Shown: positions 34,209 to 43,311 of the stretch, piece by piece
Layout: the number at the start of each line of letters is the position of its first letter
Position numbering within the stretch: the first letter of the stretch is position 1
Assembly (NCBI GenBank): GCA_003388505.1
Contig: QQVO01000020.1
Location: 1 to 64,000, forward strand
Length of the DNA: 64,000 nucleotides
DNA from: Planctomycetota bacterium
Lineage (GTDB): Bacteria > Planctomycetota > Planctomycetia > Planctomycetales > Planctomycetaceae
Direction: 5' to 3'
Program-made: the position numbers and the translations under genes
Notes under the pieces: generated by a model
What the model saw: the letters and a program-made list of their open reading frames with translations, nothing else
The model's database searches: none
Told to the model about the DNA's origin: nothing

Positions 34209-35060
34209 ATGTCCCAAGGCTCTGCGATTGAATGGACCGAGGCGACGTGGAATCCCGTAACCGGGTGTACCAAGGTGAGTCCCGGCTGCAAGCACTGCTA
34301 TGCAGAGAGGATGGCTCGGCGACTGAAGGCGATGGGCCAGTCCCGCTATAGAGATGGGTTCGCGGTCACACTTCAACCGGACGTCGTCGAATTGCCGACG
34401 CGATGGAAGAAGCCGCGGGTGATCTTTGTCAATTCGATGAGCGATCTCTTCCATGATTCTGTTCCGGATCAGTTCATACTGGACTGCTTCTCGGTCATGA
34501 ACCGTACGCCGCGACACACCTATCAGGTTCTTACCAAGCGGCCGGAGCGACTGTCGGAAATGTCCTCGCGGATCGACTGGACTGAGAACATCTGGATCGG
34601 GACGAGCATTGAATCGTCGGATTACACGTGGCGCGCCAAACAGCTTGTGACGGTTCCCGCATCCATACGTTTTCTTTCTGTGGAACCGTTGCTCGGGGCG
34701 ATCCCACGACTTCCTTTGACGAACATCGATTGGGTCATTGTGGGCGGTGAGTCTGGCCCGGGGGCGCGGGAGATGGCGCCCGCGTGGGTTCGACAAATCC
34801 GCGATCGATGTGTAGCACGTGGGGTCCCGTTCTTCTTCAAACAGTGGGGTGGAGTGCACAAGTCAAAGACCGGCCGAGTTCTTGACGGGCGAAAGTGGGA
34901 CGAGATGCCGGAATTCCATAGGGGCCTGCAAGATGGGCAAGAAGAAGGCGAGTCACTGGAACGAACTCTGCGAAAGCGTGAGGGAAGACGACGGTCTGCC
35001 CACGCGCCCGTCGGGGCCGTGGGCCAGGGAGAAGCTCTACTATTGGAACCGCTACATTGA
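34209..35060 (+). CDS. DUF5131 (phage Gp37/Gp68-like) three-cysteine protein
   Basis: A 283-residue protein. ATG 34209 is six bases after GGAGG (34198-34202); ATG 34206 is too close. The start region [20 protein letters not shown] and HCYAERMA contains Cys20-x6-Cys27-x2-Cys30, the three-Cys motif of DUF5131, a radical-SAM-like barrel of unknown reaction. [47 protein letters not shown] and [14 protein letters not shown] are all intact, and [16 protein letters not shown] closes the family domain. Homologues usually end near here; this frame goes on about 45 residues and overlaps the next gene by 128 bp out of frame, suggesting a lost stop. The base composition is more A/T-rich than its neighbours. 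Confidence 0.88.
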   Translation: MSQGSAIEWTEATWNPVTGCTKVSPGCKHCYAERMARRLKAMGQSRYRDGFAVTLQPDVVELPTRWKKPRVIFVNSMSDLFHDSVPDQFILDCFSVMNRTPRHTYQVLTKRPERLSEMSSRIDWTENIWIGTSIESSDYTWRAKQLVTVPASIRFLSVEPLLGAIPRLPLTNIDWVIVGGESGPGAREMAPAWVRQIRDRCVARGVPFFFKQWGGVHKSKTGRVLDGRKWDEMPEFHRGLQDGQEEGESLERTLRKREGRRRSAHAPVGAVGQGEALLLEPLH

Positions 35061-35775
35061 AATAACGACGCAATCGATGGTCGGCAAGCCTGCGTGGAAA
35101 GCCGGCGTTGTTTACGTGGACCTCTTTGCCGGTCCAGGTGTATGCACGATACGCGGAACAAATGAGAGGTGTCCTGGGTCTCCGCTGATCGCTGCAGGCG
35201 CACCAAAACCCTTCACAAAGATACTCCTTTGCGAGAAGGACAAGTTGCTTGCCGATGCATGTGAGAGTCGACTTGCACAGCGCCTTCCGGCAGAACAGTT
35301 CCGCATGTTTCCGGGAGATTGCAACGCATGCGTCCATGAACTTTGCTCAGAGATACCGCGTCGTGCGCTGACTCTTGCGTTTCTAGATCCCACTGGTCTT
35401 CACTTATCGTTCCAAACCGTGCAGACACTTTCCCGCTGCGGAAGGGTCGATTTACTGATCCTCTTTCCCGACGCCGTTGACATATTGAGGAACGCAGGCC
35501 AACTGTATTTCGACCAGCCGGTCTCCAACTGGCGAAAGGCGAAGTCCGAGTTGGAGAGCAGTGAGCCCTCCGCGGAGCGACGACTGTACGCGAGCATCTA
35601 CAAGCAACAATTGCGCCGCCATGCCGGCTACGATCACTTTGCCGAAGAAGTCATTCGTGGGTCGCATGGTCCGCTCTATCGGCTCATCTATGCCACGAAA
35701 CATCCTCTCGGCATCGACTTCTGGGATAAGAGCATCAAGAAAGAGTTCGGAGGGCAACAACGTTTGCCATTCTGA
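34933..35775 (+). CDS. tcmP: Three-Cys-motif partner protein TcmP
   Basis: A 280-residue protein recognised as TcmP, the regular genomic partner of three-Cys DUF5131 proteins. It has [20 protein letters not shown], then [20 protein letters not shown] (a methyltransferase-like FAGPG loop), [27 protein letters not shown], and [16 protein letters not shown]. The C-terminal region is helical, and [13 protein letters not shown] is typical. The start at 34933 ([12 protein letters not shown]) fits family length; a longer frame from 34819 only re-reads the upstream gene. The molecular function is not established. Translation is probably coupled to the DUF5131 gene. It is likely part of a mobile or defence-related cassette (inference). 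Confidence 0.85.
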   Translation: MGKKKASHWNELCESVREDDGLPTRPSGPWAREKLYYWNRYIEITTQSMVGKPAWKAGVVYVDLFAGPGVCTIRGTNERCPGSPLIAAGAPKPFTKILLCEKDKLLADACESRLAQRLPAEQFRMFPGDCNACVHELCSEIPRRALTLAFLDPTGLHLSFQTVQTLSRCGRVDLLILFPDAVDILRNAGQLYFDQPVSNWRKAKSELESSEPSAERRLYASIYKQQLRRHAGYDHFAEEVIRGSHGPLYRLIYATKHPLGIDFWDKSIKKEFGGQQRLPF

Positions 35776-35887
35776 CCGTTGCCCGCCCAGGAGTTGACGG
35801 CACGCGTCGGCGGCCGGTGCAGCACGTCCGTCGCGGACGCAGTCGTCGGTCTGCTTCAAGCACTCGGCTCCGGCGTGCCGGTCGTTG

Positions 35888-36487
35888 TCACGGATCCACT
35901 GGTGGGCCGAGGGCGACGAGACTGTCCTGCTCCACTTCCGGGAGCGGTCGTCCATCGGAGGCGAATTCCTGCACCGAAACGCCCAACTTCCGGGTCAGGA
36001 AGCCGGCGATATACCGCAGATAGCTTTGAGATCGAGGGCCGGGCGACCGCTTACTCTCGAGTGTCCCAAGGATCGTGCGGAGGACTCCGATTCGCTTTTC
36101 TCTCGGCGGTCGCCAATTCGTCTGGTAGTGCAACGCCCAATGACGGCGAATGTTCTCCACGAGAAAATCCGCTTCCTCACCGACCGCATAGTGCACAGTC
36201 TCGGTCTCGGACAGCGGGGGCAACCGGCCGCTCCGCAAGCCAAGAATCAGGGTCTCGAGCGCCGCCGCCACATCGCTGTCGAGCAGCGTGCGATCCAAGA
36301 TCACGTACGCTTCGTAGATCGCGATCTCGGTTTCCATGTGCGTGCGGGCGAGTTTGGCTGTCTTGTAATGATCGCCGTGGTACGCCAGCGTCGCCGGAAG
36401 GCTCGACTGCCTGCTCCGCTTCGCCTTCTCCCTCTTCGCCAGCTTCGCCTTGCGCTTCTGATCACGACTTCGTCGATCCTTCGCCAT
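35888..36487 (-). CDS. Planctomycete hypothetical protein with basic N-terminus
   Basis: A 199-residue protein; start 36487 is preceded by GGAGG and AGGAG, a strong site. It begins MAKDRRSRDQKRKAKLAKRE and continues with more Lys/Arg, suggesting nucleic-acid or ribosome contact. A mixed domain follows: HGDHYKTAKLARTHMETEIA, YEAYVILDRTLLDSDVAAAL, LILGLRSGRLPPL and VENIRRHWALHYQTN. The length and layout match a hypothetical family I associate with planctomycetes, but I know no function. It converges on tcmP with 112 bp between the stops and marks the right edge of the accessory pair. Confidence 0.78.
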   Translation of the reverse strand: MAKDRRSRDQKRKAKLAKREKAKRSRQSSLPATLAYHGDHYKTAKLARTHMETEIAIYEAYVILDRTLLDSDVAAALETLILGLRSGRLPPLSETETVHYAVGEEADFLVENIRRHWALHYQTNWRPPREKRIGVLRTILGTLESKRSPGPRSQSYLRYIAGFLTRKLGVSVQEFASDGRPLPEVEQDSLVALGPPVDP

Positions 36488-36590
36488 GCTCCTGCCTCCT
36501 GCTGTTTAACTCAAGGGCCTTACGATGGGGGATTCTGTGCGAACCAGACTGCAAGATTCAAGATAAAATCGCGCGGAATCAGCAAACCGA

Positions 36591-37712
36591 TCACTCCGGA
36601 CGCCATTCGTGGGCGTCCAGCATCTGTTTGACGACTTCGTGGCGGCTGTAGGTCTGCTCGTACAGTCGCAACTGTTCGTCGCTGCCGGTCAGGCCGGGAA
36701 GCTTCCGGCAGTATTCCAGTTCGGCGGTCGAGCCGAGTTCTTCGGCGATCGGTTGAAGCCGGTCAACCAGTTGGTCGACCGTCTGCTGCACGGTGAACTG
36801 CTTGTAGTCGTCGCTGTTGACCAGGCTGGCGCCGGCGCCGTACCGCGTCGCCCGCCATTTGTTCTGGGCCACCATCATCGGATGGTATTCCGACTGGTAA
36901 GTCCCCTCGTCGATCTGCCGGGAAATCGCCACGACCAGCGACTGAACCAGCGCCGTGATGGCGAGCACGTGATCGAGGTTGGGCGGCATGTCGCACACAC
37001 GGATCTCGACCGTGCCGAAATTGTTGTGCGGCCGAATGTCCCACCAGATCTCACGGATCGTGTTGATGAACCCCGTGTCGACCAGGTGGTTGATCAGCCA
37101 GGTGTACTCGCTCCAGTTCCGCATCTGGTGCGGCAGGCCGGCGGTCGGCAGCATCTCCATGATTTTCGACCGGTTCGAGTGCAGGCCGGTCGGCCGCGCT
37201 TCCCAGAAGGGGCTGTTCGCCGAGAGCGCCAACAGCAGCGGCAGGTGGCGGAGCATCCGGTCGCAGACCATCACAGCCTTGTCGCCCGACTCGACGCCGA
37301 CGTGCACGTGCAGGCCGAACGTCACCAGCCGCCGGGCGATGTCCTGCATCAGGTCGACCAGCATGTAGTAGCGGTCGTTGACCGTGATCGCCTGCCTCCG
37401 CCAGGACGAATAAGGATGCGTGGCGGCCCAGAAGAGTCTCACGCCCAGCGGGTCGGTGATTTCGTACAGGCCGGTCAGCGTACTCTGCAGATCCCGCCGC
37501 ACTTCTCCCACGTCCCGGCAGACGTCGGTGTTGATTTCCAGGTAACACTGCATCAGTTCCGGCTTGACGCGATTCGCCAGTTCCGGCGGCAGCCGGCTGG
37601 TGACGTCGTCAATCGCGCAGGTCAGTTCATACGACTCGGCGTCGACGAGTTGCAGTTCGACTTCCACCCCCAAGGTGGGAGATTCATTCCGGGTAAACGT
37701 CAGGGCGGGCAT
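36591..37712 (-). CDS. ybdK: Carboxylate-amine ligase, YbdK / glutamate-cysteine ligase type 2 family
   Basis: A 373-residue GCS2-family protein. It begins FTRNESPTLGVEVELQLVDA, the conserved substrate- and metal-binding start, followed by VKPELMQCYLEINTDVC, FGLHVHVGVESGDKAVMVCD (HVHVG metal site), LLLALSANSPFW, and GTVEIRVCDMPP. The start has CGGAGGC spaced six bases upstream. Family members ligate an amino acid to a carboxylate with ATP, and some make gamma-glutamylcysteine weakly; the actual substrate is unknown. It stands alone on the minus strand with a 258-bp gap to the M20 gene. Confidence 0.9.
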   Translation of the reverse strand: MPALTFTRNESPTLGVEVELQLVDAESYELTCAIDDVTSRLPPELANRVKPELMQCYLEINTDVCRDVGEVRRDLQSTLTGLYEITDPLGVRLFWAATHPYSSWRRQAITVNDRYYMLVDLMQDIARRLVTFGLHVHVGVESGDKAVMVCDRMLRHLPLLLALSANSPFWEARPTGLHSNRSKIMEMLPTAGLPHQMRNWSEYTWLINHLVDTGFINTIREIWWDIRPHNNFGTVEIRVCDMPPNLDHVLAITALVQSLVVAISRQIDEGTYQSEYHPMMVAQNKWRATRYGAGASLVNSDDYKQFTVQQTVDQLVDRLQPIAEELGSTAELEYCRKLPGLTGSDEQLRLYEQTYSRHEVVKQMLDAHEWRPE

Positions 37713-37970
37713 GGAATCGCCTCCGGCGGACGAGAATCGAATTCGGTGAGACCGTTGCTGTTGACATGCTCAGCGCACCGAATCGCGAATTGTTGCAGGG
37801 ATTGTGTCGTGCGAAGCACGAATCCGGCAACCCGGAAGGCTTGACTCAGGGATGAAGCGACTTTTTCCCCGGAAGTTGTGGCCTTGAGTCAAGCTCCAGC
37901 GACCAGCGAGAGCGGCTTCCCGCCGGCGAGCGGCAGCTTGCACCGTCCGAGGCCCTGCCTCGTGATAAAC

Positions 37971-39260
37971 TCAGATTCCCGCCCCGCCGGAGAAGTCGCC
38001 GGATCCGTCCGCCAGCCGCAGCGCCGCTCGCAGCATAATCCGCGTCCCGATCGCGAGCACCCGTTCGTCGACGTCAAAGTCCGGTGCGTGCAGGAACGGG
38101 GCGGTGAAGCCGGGGGGCGCACAGCCGAGCCGCAGCATCGCGCCCGGAACGCGGTCCAGATAGGCCGCGAAGTCTTCCGCCCCCATACTGGGCAGTTCCA
38201 CCGGCTGGATGGCCTCGTCGCCGAGCACCTCGCGAGACGCCGCTTCCAGCGCGGCGGTGCAACGGCGGTCATTGTTGACGCCGTCGATCGACGTGGGAAA
38301 TCGTAGATGGATCGTCGTCCCGCTGGCCTCCTTGACGCCGTGCACGATCTCCTCGATACGGTCGTGGACGCGCGTTCGCGTTTCGGCCTGAAGCGTTCGA
38401 AGAGAGCCCTGAATCTCCACGCGGTCGGGAATCACGTTCGACAACGTGCCCCCCGCGACCTTGCCGACCGTGAAGACCACCGGATCGCGCGCGTCGACCG
38501 ATCGCGGCAGAAACTGGTAGAGCGCAGAAATCAGATGGGCGGCGGCGGCGATCGGATCGCGCGTATGGTGCGGCCGCGCGGCATGTCCGCCGCTGCCTTC
38601 GACGATCAATTCGACCTCGTCGCAGTTGGCCGTCAAGACGCCGTACCGGATCCCGACCGTCCCCAAGGTGCGTTCCGGGTCGACATGCTGCGCCAGGATC
38701 GCGTCCACGTCGTCCACGGCGCCCTGCTCGACGAGCCACCGCGCACCCAGCGACTCTTCTTCGGCCGGCTGAAACAGAAACCGCAATCGCACGCCAAAGT
38801 CGCCCCCCGGCAGTCGCCCGCTCTTGTGCATTTCAGAGGCCGCCAGGGCCGCACCAAGAATCATCGTGGCATGGGCGTCGTGCCCGCAGGCGTGGCAGAG
38901 TCCCGATTTCCGCGACGCATAGGGCGTCCGTTTGGCGTCCTGGATCTGGAGCGCGTCGATGTCGGCCCGCAGCGCGATGCGGGGAGTCGTCTCCGTCACG
39001 TGGCCGAGATCGAAATCACCGATGACCCCCAGGCCGTCGCGCAGCAGCCGCGTCCTGATTCCCGCCTGTTCAAGCTGCTCGGCGAGGTACCGCGACGTCT
39101 CGTACTCTTCGCAACTCGGCTCCGGATGCATGTGCAGGTGCCGGCGGACGCCGACGAGCCGTTCCTCAATCGCCGCGACCTGCTGGTCGACGGGCGCTTG
39201 CCACGGAGCTGCCGGAGATTCTCCTTCAACCGGCGTGTGTCCTGCTCCATTCCCTTTCAT
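37971..39260 (-). CDS. M20-family amidohydrolase / aminoacylase
   Basis: A 429-residue metallopeptidase-family protein. RRHLHMHPEPSCEEYET is the classic opening of the IAA-amino-acid/hippurate hydrolase subgroup. The metal and catalytic segments are ALRADIDALQI, SGLCHACGHDAHATMILGAA (Cys and His metal ligands) and FLFQPAEEESLGA (catalytic Glu). A dimerisation domain follows with VEGSGGHAARPHHTRDPIAA. VELPSMGAEDFAAYL gives the last ligand region. The start is ATG 39260 with GAGG seven bases upstream; TTG at 39263 abuts it. It deacylates N-acyl amino acids or a related amide; the substrate is not determinable. Confidence 0.92.
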   Translation of the reverse strand: MKGNGAGHTPVEGESPAAPWQAPVDQQVAAIEERLVGVRRHLHMHPEPSCEEYETSRYLAEQLEQAGIRTRLLRDGLGVIGDFDLGHVTETTPRIALRADIDALQIQDAKRTPYASRKSGLCHACGHDAHATMILGAALAASEMHKSGRLPGGDFGVRLRFLFQPAEEESLGARWLVEQGAVDDVDAILAQHVDPERTLGTVGIRYGVLTANCDEVELIVEGSGGHAARPHHTRDPIAAAAHLISALYQFLPRSVDARDPVVFTVGKVAGGTLSNVIPDRVEIQGSLRTLQAETRTRVHDRIEEIVHGVKEASGTTIHLRFPTSIDGVNNDRRCTAALEAASREVLGDEAIQPVELPSMGAEDFAAYLDRVPGAMLRLGCAPPGFTAPFLHAPDFDVDERVLAIGTRIMLRAALRLADGSGDFSGGAGI

Positions 39261-39340
39261 CAACGAACCTCAGCGATCGGAATTCTCAGTGGCCTCTTCC
39301 AGCGTCTCTGTTCAACCCTCACTGCACTCGGGCTGACGTT

Positions 39341-40072
39341 TCAGGCGAAGGCCTGTATGGTCGGTTTGATGACAATCTCCGGGACGTGGGCCCGCGGAGG
39401 CAGCGATGCGATCGTCACCACCAGCGCGGCCACGTCTTCCGGCTGCAGGATTCGGGCCCGGTGTTCGGCCGAAACCTGGACGGGGCGGTTGTCGAGGATC
39501 GGCGTCTCGACCTCGCCCGGATAGACGTTCGTCACGCGGATCCCGTTGTCCTTCTCCTCCAGTCCGACACACATGCCAAGCGCCGACATCGCGAACTTCG
39601 AGGCGCTGTAAGCGACTCCCCCCAACAGGGAGGCCCGGATTCCGGCGATCGACGAAATATTCACGATCAGACCGTCCTTGCGATCCCGCATCTGCGGCAA
39701 CACCGCGTGGATGCAGTTGTACGCCCCGGTTGCGTTCACCTGGATCAGTTTGTCCCAGTCGGCCGGATCGAGTTCCGCCACCGCTCGCTTGGGAATATTC
39801 AGCCCGGCGCTGTTCACCAGGATGTCGACCGATCCCAGTTCCGAAGTCGCCCACTTGACCAGCGCCTCAGAGCTGGAGCGGTCCGCCACATCGCAAGTTC
39901 GAAAAACGATCCGATTGTCCGCAGAGGACTGATCGGCCGTTTCCTTGAGAGGATCTTCGCGCCGACCTGAGACGGCAACCCGCGCGCCTGCCGCGGCCAT
40001 CGCCAGGGCGATCCCCGCGCCAATCCCCGTACCACCGCCGGTAATCAGGACGGTTCTTCCGTTCAATCCCAT
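39341..40072 (-). CDS. Short-chain dehydrogenase/reductase
   Basis: A 243-residue SDR. The cofactor motif VLITGGGTGIGAGIALAMA is at the N-terminus, with VSGRREDPLK after strand 2, where the Arg pair favours NADP. LVNSAGLNI is the NAG motif, VNISSIAGI carries the catalytic Ser, and AYSASKFAMSAL the Tyr-x3-Lys. TNVYPGEVETPIL follows the active site. The start at 40072 places the nucleotide fold at residue 5; a TTG at 40108 is in frame. It lies 80 bp upstream of the M20 gene on the same strand, so the two may be co-transcribed. The substrate is unknown. Confidence 0.93.
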   Translation of the reverse strand: MGLNGRTVLITGGGTGIGAGIALAMAAAGARVAVSGRREDPLKETADQSSADNRIVFRTCDVADRSSSEALVKWATSELGSVDILVNSAGLNIPKRAVAELDPADWDKLIQVNATGAYNCIHAVLPQMRDRKDGLIVNISSIAGIRASLLGGVAYSASKFAMSALGMCVGLEEKDNGIRVTNVYPGEVETPILDNRPVQVSAEHRARILQPEDVAALVVTIASLPPRAHVPEIVIKPTIQAFA

Positions 40073-40451
40073 GCTGAGGCAGCTTTCGATTTCAATTCTG
40101 GTTCGCAATCACAGTGAGGCGTCCCGCGTGGATGCTGCCAGTGTAGTCGGTGCAACGTCAGTAAAGAACGATACGACGCATCGCGCCGGTCGGGCGGTTG
40201 CAGTTTTGGGGATGAATCAGGCCAACCGCTCTCCACCCGTCCGGCCGCCGCGGGGCCGCAACGAGGGGCCGCAACAGGGAAATGAGTTTGCGGTGGGTGC
40301 CCGCCAGATTTCTGTGCGCGGAGATGGCGAACCGCCGGCGACGCCGATAGGATGACTTGAGGAACGCACCCATTCACGGAGCCCTCCGCGGCCGGCGTCT
40401 TTCGGCCCACTCAACACAATCGGTGAAGGCACGCCGGGTGTCACCGGGGCC
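40073..40451. other. Intergenic region, no gene seen
   Basis: 379 bp between divergent SDR and comM genes. It contains promoters for both by position, and a tandem-like GGGGCCGCAAC motif (about 40251-40280, CGGGGCCGCAACGAGGGGCC). Short frames here are shadows. No RNA gene or long hairpin is evident. Confidence 0.5.
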
Positions 40452-41990
40452 ATGCTCGCGAAACTTTTCACGTATTCGCTGTTCGGGATCGACGCGCGGC
40501 CGGTCGACGTGGAAGTCGACCTCTCGCCGGCCGCCATGCCGAAGACGATTCTCGTCGGCCTCGCGGAAGCGGCCGTGCGGGAAAGCACGCATCGCATCGA
40601 ACGCGCGCTCGTCAACAGCGGCTATTCGCGCCCGATGGACCGGATCGTCATTAATCTTTCGCCCGCCGACTTCCCCAAGGAGGCGGCCTCCTTCGATCTG
40701 CCGATTGCGCTGGGGCTGCTGATTGCCAGCGGGCAATTGCAATCCGACCGGCTCGATCGGTATGGCGCCGTCGGTGAACTCGCGCTCGACGGAGAGGTCC
40801 GGCCGATCAAAGGCGCCCTGTCGATGGCGCTGCAATGCCAGAGCGACGGCAAACGCGGACTCGTAGTGCCTGTCAACAATGCCCGCGAGGCTTCGGTCGT
40901 CGAAGGGATCGAGGTGATTCCGGTCGGTTCGCTCGCCGAGGCGGTCGGGTTTTTCAGCGGAGAACTGGACGTTCCCCCAGCCTCGTTCAGTTGGAAAGAC
41001 GCCGTCGCCGAATACGGCACGTATGCGATCGACTTCGCCGATGTGAAGGGGCAGGAGTCGGCCAAGCGGGCCGTCACCGTCGCGTCCACCGGGCGGCACC
41101 ATCTACTGATGATCGGATCTCCCGGCACGGGGAAAACACTCCTCGCACAAAGACTGGCCACGATTCTGCCGGGGCTCTCGCCGGAAGAAAGCCTCGAGAC
41201 GACGAGAATCTACAGTGCGGTCGGACGACTCCCCGACGAACAACCGCTGCTGCTCACCCGGCCGTTCCGCTCGCCGCATCACACCATCAGCGAGGCGGGA
41301 CTGGTCGGCGGTGGCAGCACGCCGACCCCCGGGGAAATCTCCTTGGCCCACCACGGAGTGCTGTTCCTTGATGAACTGCCGGAGTTCAACCGGCGGACGC
41401 TGGAAGTCCTCCGCCAGCCGCTCGAGGAACACCGTGTGACGATCTCCCGGGCGATGGGGAGCGTGACCTTCCCCGCCAGCCTGATGCTCGTGGCCGCAAT
41501 GAACCCTTGCCCGTGCGGATTCCGGGGCGATCCGAAACGCCAGTGCAATTGCAGCCCGGTGCAGATCGAGCGGTATCTCTCGCGAATCAGCGGACCGCTG
41601 CTCGACCGGATCGACATTCACGTCGAGGTTCCGCCCGTCCCGTTTCGAGAACTCTCCGACGATCAGACCGGGACCGACAGCGAGCAGATGCGCGAGCAGG
41701 TTGTGGCGGCCCGCGACGTCCAGCGGCGACGGTTCGACGGGCATCCGGAACGAACGAATGGGACGATGACGCCCCGTGAGATCCGCCGCTACTGTCGCCT
41801 CGACTCGGACGCAGAGGCGCTGCTGAAATCGGCCATGGAGGAAATGGGCCTCTCGGCCCGCGCCCATGACAAGATTCTCCGCGTCAGCCGCACCATCGCC
41901 GACCTGGAATCGGCCGAAGAGATCACCTCGGTTCACCTCAGCGAAGCGATCAACTACCGCACGCTCGATCGCACGTACTGGGCGGGCTGA
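40452..41990 (+). CDS. comM: YifB/ComM family AAA+ ATPase (Mg-chelatase-like)
   Basis: A 512-residue protein of the YifB/ComM family. The N-terminal Lon-like domain begins MLAKLFTYSLFGIDARPVDV, followed by VNLSP-type IVINLSPADFPKEAASFDLP. The AAA+ module has Walker A LMIGSPGTGKTLLAQRLA, PFRSPHHTISEAGLVGGGS, and Walker B LFLDELPEFNRRTLEVLRQP. A cysteine cluster NPCPCGFRGDPKRQCNC follows, then LDRIDIHVEVPPVPF. The C-terminal helical lid (MGLSARAHDKILRVSRTIAD) is complete. ComM is a hexameric helicase that promotes branch migration in natural transformation. It is a stand-alone gene. Confidence 0.95.
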   Translation: MLAKLFTYSLFGIDARPVDVEVDLSPAAMPKTILVGLAEAAVRESTHRIERALVNSGYSRPMDRIVINLSPADFPKEAASFDLPIALGLLIASGQLQSDRLDRYGAVGELALDGEVRPIKGALSMALQCQSDGKRGLVVPVNNAREASVVEGIEVIPVGSLAEAVGFFSGELDVPPASFSWKDAVAEYGTYAIDFADVKGQESAKRAVTVASTGRHHLLMIGSPGTGKTLLAQRLATILPGLSPEESLETTRIYSAVGRLPDEQPLLLTRPFRSPHHTISEAGLVGGGSTPTPGEISLAHHGVLFLDELPEFNRRTLEVLRQPLEEHRVTISRAMGSVTFPASLMLVAAMNPCPCGFRGDPKRQCNCSPVQIERYLSRISGPLLDRIDIHVEVPPVPFRELSDDQTGTDSEQMREQVVAARDVQRRRFDGHPERTNGTMTPREIRRYCRLDSDAEALLKSAMEEMGLSARAHDKILRVSRTIADLESAEEITSVHLSEAINYRTLDRTYWAG

Positions 41991-42067
41991 ACGCCAACAG
42001 GCTTCGCTGCGCCAAGCGCCGATCGCGGTGGTGGGACCGTAAGAACGAGTCGGCTTCCAACCAGGGG

Positions 42068-42307
42068 TTACGCTTCGTCCTTCTTGACTTCGCCTTCGGC
42101 CGCGGCTTCCTCTTCGTCGGCCGCCTTCTTCTTTTTCTTCTTGCCGATCGTCGACTTCACGACGCGGATCTTGGGCAGGCCGAACGGACTCTGGCCTTCT
42201 TCCCAGCGAGCCTCTTCTTTCAGCTTGGCGATCCGTTCATCGCGGGTCAGCACGCTGCGGGCGCGGGCGAGCCGGCCTTTTCCCTTCAAACTCTTATCCA
42301 GACTCAC
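42068..42307 (-). CDS. Small basic PVC-superphylum signature protein
   Basis: A 79-residue protein starting at a GTG (42307). The sequence SLDKSLKGKGRLARARSVLT, then RDERIAKLKEEARW and EEGQSPFGLPKIRVVK, is the diagnostic pattern of a small basic protein shared by Planctomycetes, Verrucomicrobia and Chlamydiae. It ends with a lysine run (GKKKKKKAADEEE) and an acidic tail. It is thought to bind nucleic acid or ribosomal RNA; the exact role is open. GGAG lies about nine bases upstream. It stands between comM (convergent) and larB (same strand) with no evident partner. Confidence 0.9.
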   Translation of the reverse strand: MSLDKSLKGKGRLARARSVLTRDERIAKLKEEARWEEGQSPFGLPKIRVVKSTIGKKKKKKAADEEEAAAEGEVKKDEA

Positions 42308-42451
42308 GTTACTGGCTCCGGTACTTCGTCCACTCTCAGCCCGCGAAATTCAGCCGATCGCACGCCGGCTCAGTCATATCCGCGATCATCAGCCCCTCAA
42401 GGGGAGAAATAGTAACGAGAGTCGGTTTTTCAGGCAACTCCCGGCAGTCAG

Positions 42452-43201
42452 TCAACTGGTCCGCCGCCGGGCGATCAGGCCGGCGAGGTAACCCGCCTTG
42501 AAACCGGCGTCGATATTCACCACAGCGACATTCGATGCGCAACTGTTCAGCATCCCGAGCAGCGCCGCAAGGCCCCCGAGCGCCGCACCGTATCCCACGC
42601 TCGTCGGCACGGCGATGACCGGCGAATCGACCCACCCTCCGACCACCGACGGCAGCGCCCCCTCCATGCCGGCGATGACCACCACCGCATCGACCCCCCG
42701 CAATCGGTCGAGATGTTCCGGCAGTCGGTGCGGCCCGGCCACTCCGACGTCCACGATCAATTCGCATTCACAACGCATCCACCGCAGCGTTTCCAGGGTT
42801 TCCTCCGCCACAGGCCGGTCGCTCGTGCCCGCCGTCACCACCGTCACGCGCCCCTGCAGTTTCCCCTCCGCGACCTCGATCCGCACCGTCCGGCCGAGTT
42901 CGCTGTAGACGCTTTCCGGGAACTGCTCCCGAAGGACCGCGGCCTGATCCGGCGTCACCCGTGTTGCCAGGCAGTCCTGCCCACCCGCAATCTGCCGCTG
43001 AAAGATCTCAACAATCGCCTGGCTCGTCTTGCCTTCGGCGAAGACGACTTCCGGAAATCCACACCGCTGCTGACGGTCGAGGTCGACCTGCGCATCGGCC
43101 GTCACAGCCGTTTTCCCGGTCGTCAATCGCTCAACGACCTCCGGAACCTCCAACCGGCCCGCCTGCAGTTCGGTCAACAGCGATGTCAGCGTGTCATTCA
43201 C
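42452..43201 (-). CDS. larB: Nickel-pincer cofactor biosynthesis protein LarB
   Basis: A 249-residue protein. The N-terminal third (LLTELQAGRLEVPEVVERLT, then VDLDRQQRCGFPEVVFAEGK) is the LarB-specific domain, and the C-terminal two thirds form a PurE-like domain: VTVVTAGTSDRPVAEETLET, VVVIAGMEGALPSVVGG, PVIAVPTSVGYGAALGGLAA and NIDAGFKAGYLAG. LarB carboxylates and hydrolyses nicotinic acid adenine dinucleotide as the first step to the nickel pincer cofactor of lactate racemase-type enzymes. larC, larE and larA are not in the window, so they must be elsewhere if the pathway works. Confidence 0.94.
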   Translation of the reverse strand: MNDTLTSLLTELQAGRLEVPEVVERLTTGKTAVTADAQVDLDRQQRCGFPEVVFAEGKTSQAIVEIFQRQIAGGQDCLATRVTPDQAAVLREQFPESVYSELGRTVRIEVAEGKLQGRVTVVTAGTSDRPVAEETLETLRWMRCECELIVDVGVAGPHRLPEHLDRLRGVDAVVVIAGMEGALPSVVGGWVDSPVIAVPTSVGYGAALGGLAALLGMLNSCASNVAVVNIDAGFKAGYLAGLIARRRTS

Positions 43202-43311
43202 GATTTCGGCGTCTCATAAACGGCTGATAGGCCCCGCGACGGGTTGTCCGTTATGCTGAGGCGCTTCTGCCGGCAGTTGCAGGCGTCAACTCCTCCTATC
43301 GTACACGCAAC

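Noticed and set aside
34157-36590. Complete prophage or integrative element around DUF5131-TcmP
   Set aside because: No integrase, phage structural gene, tRNA attachment site or flanking direct repeat is visible; only the two-gene pair looks foreign.
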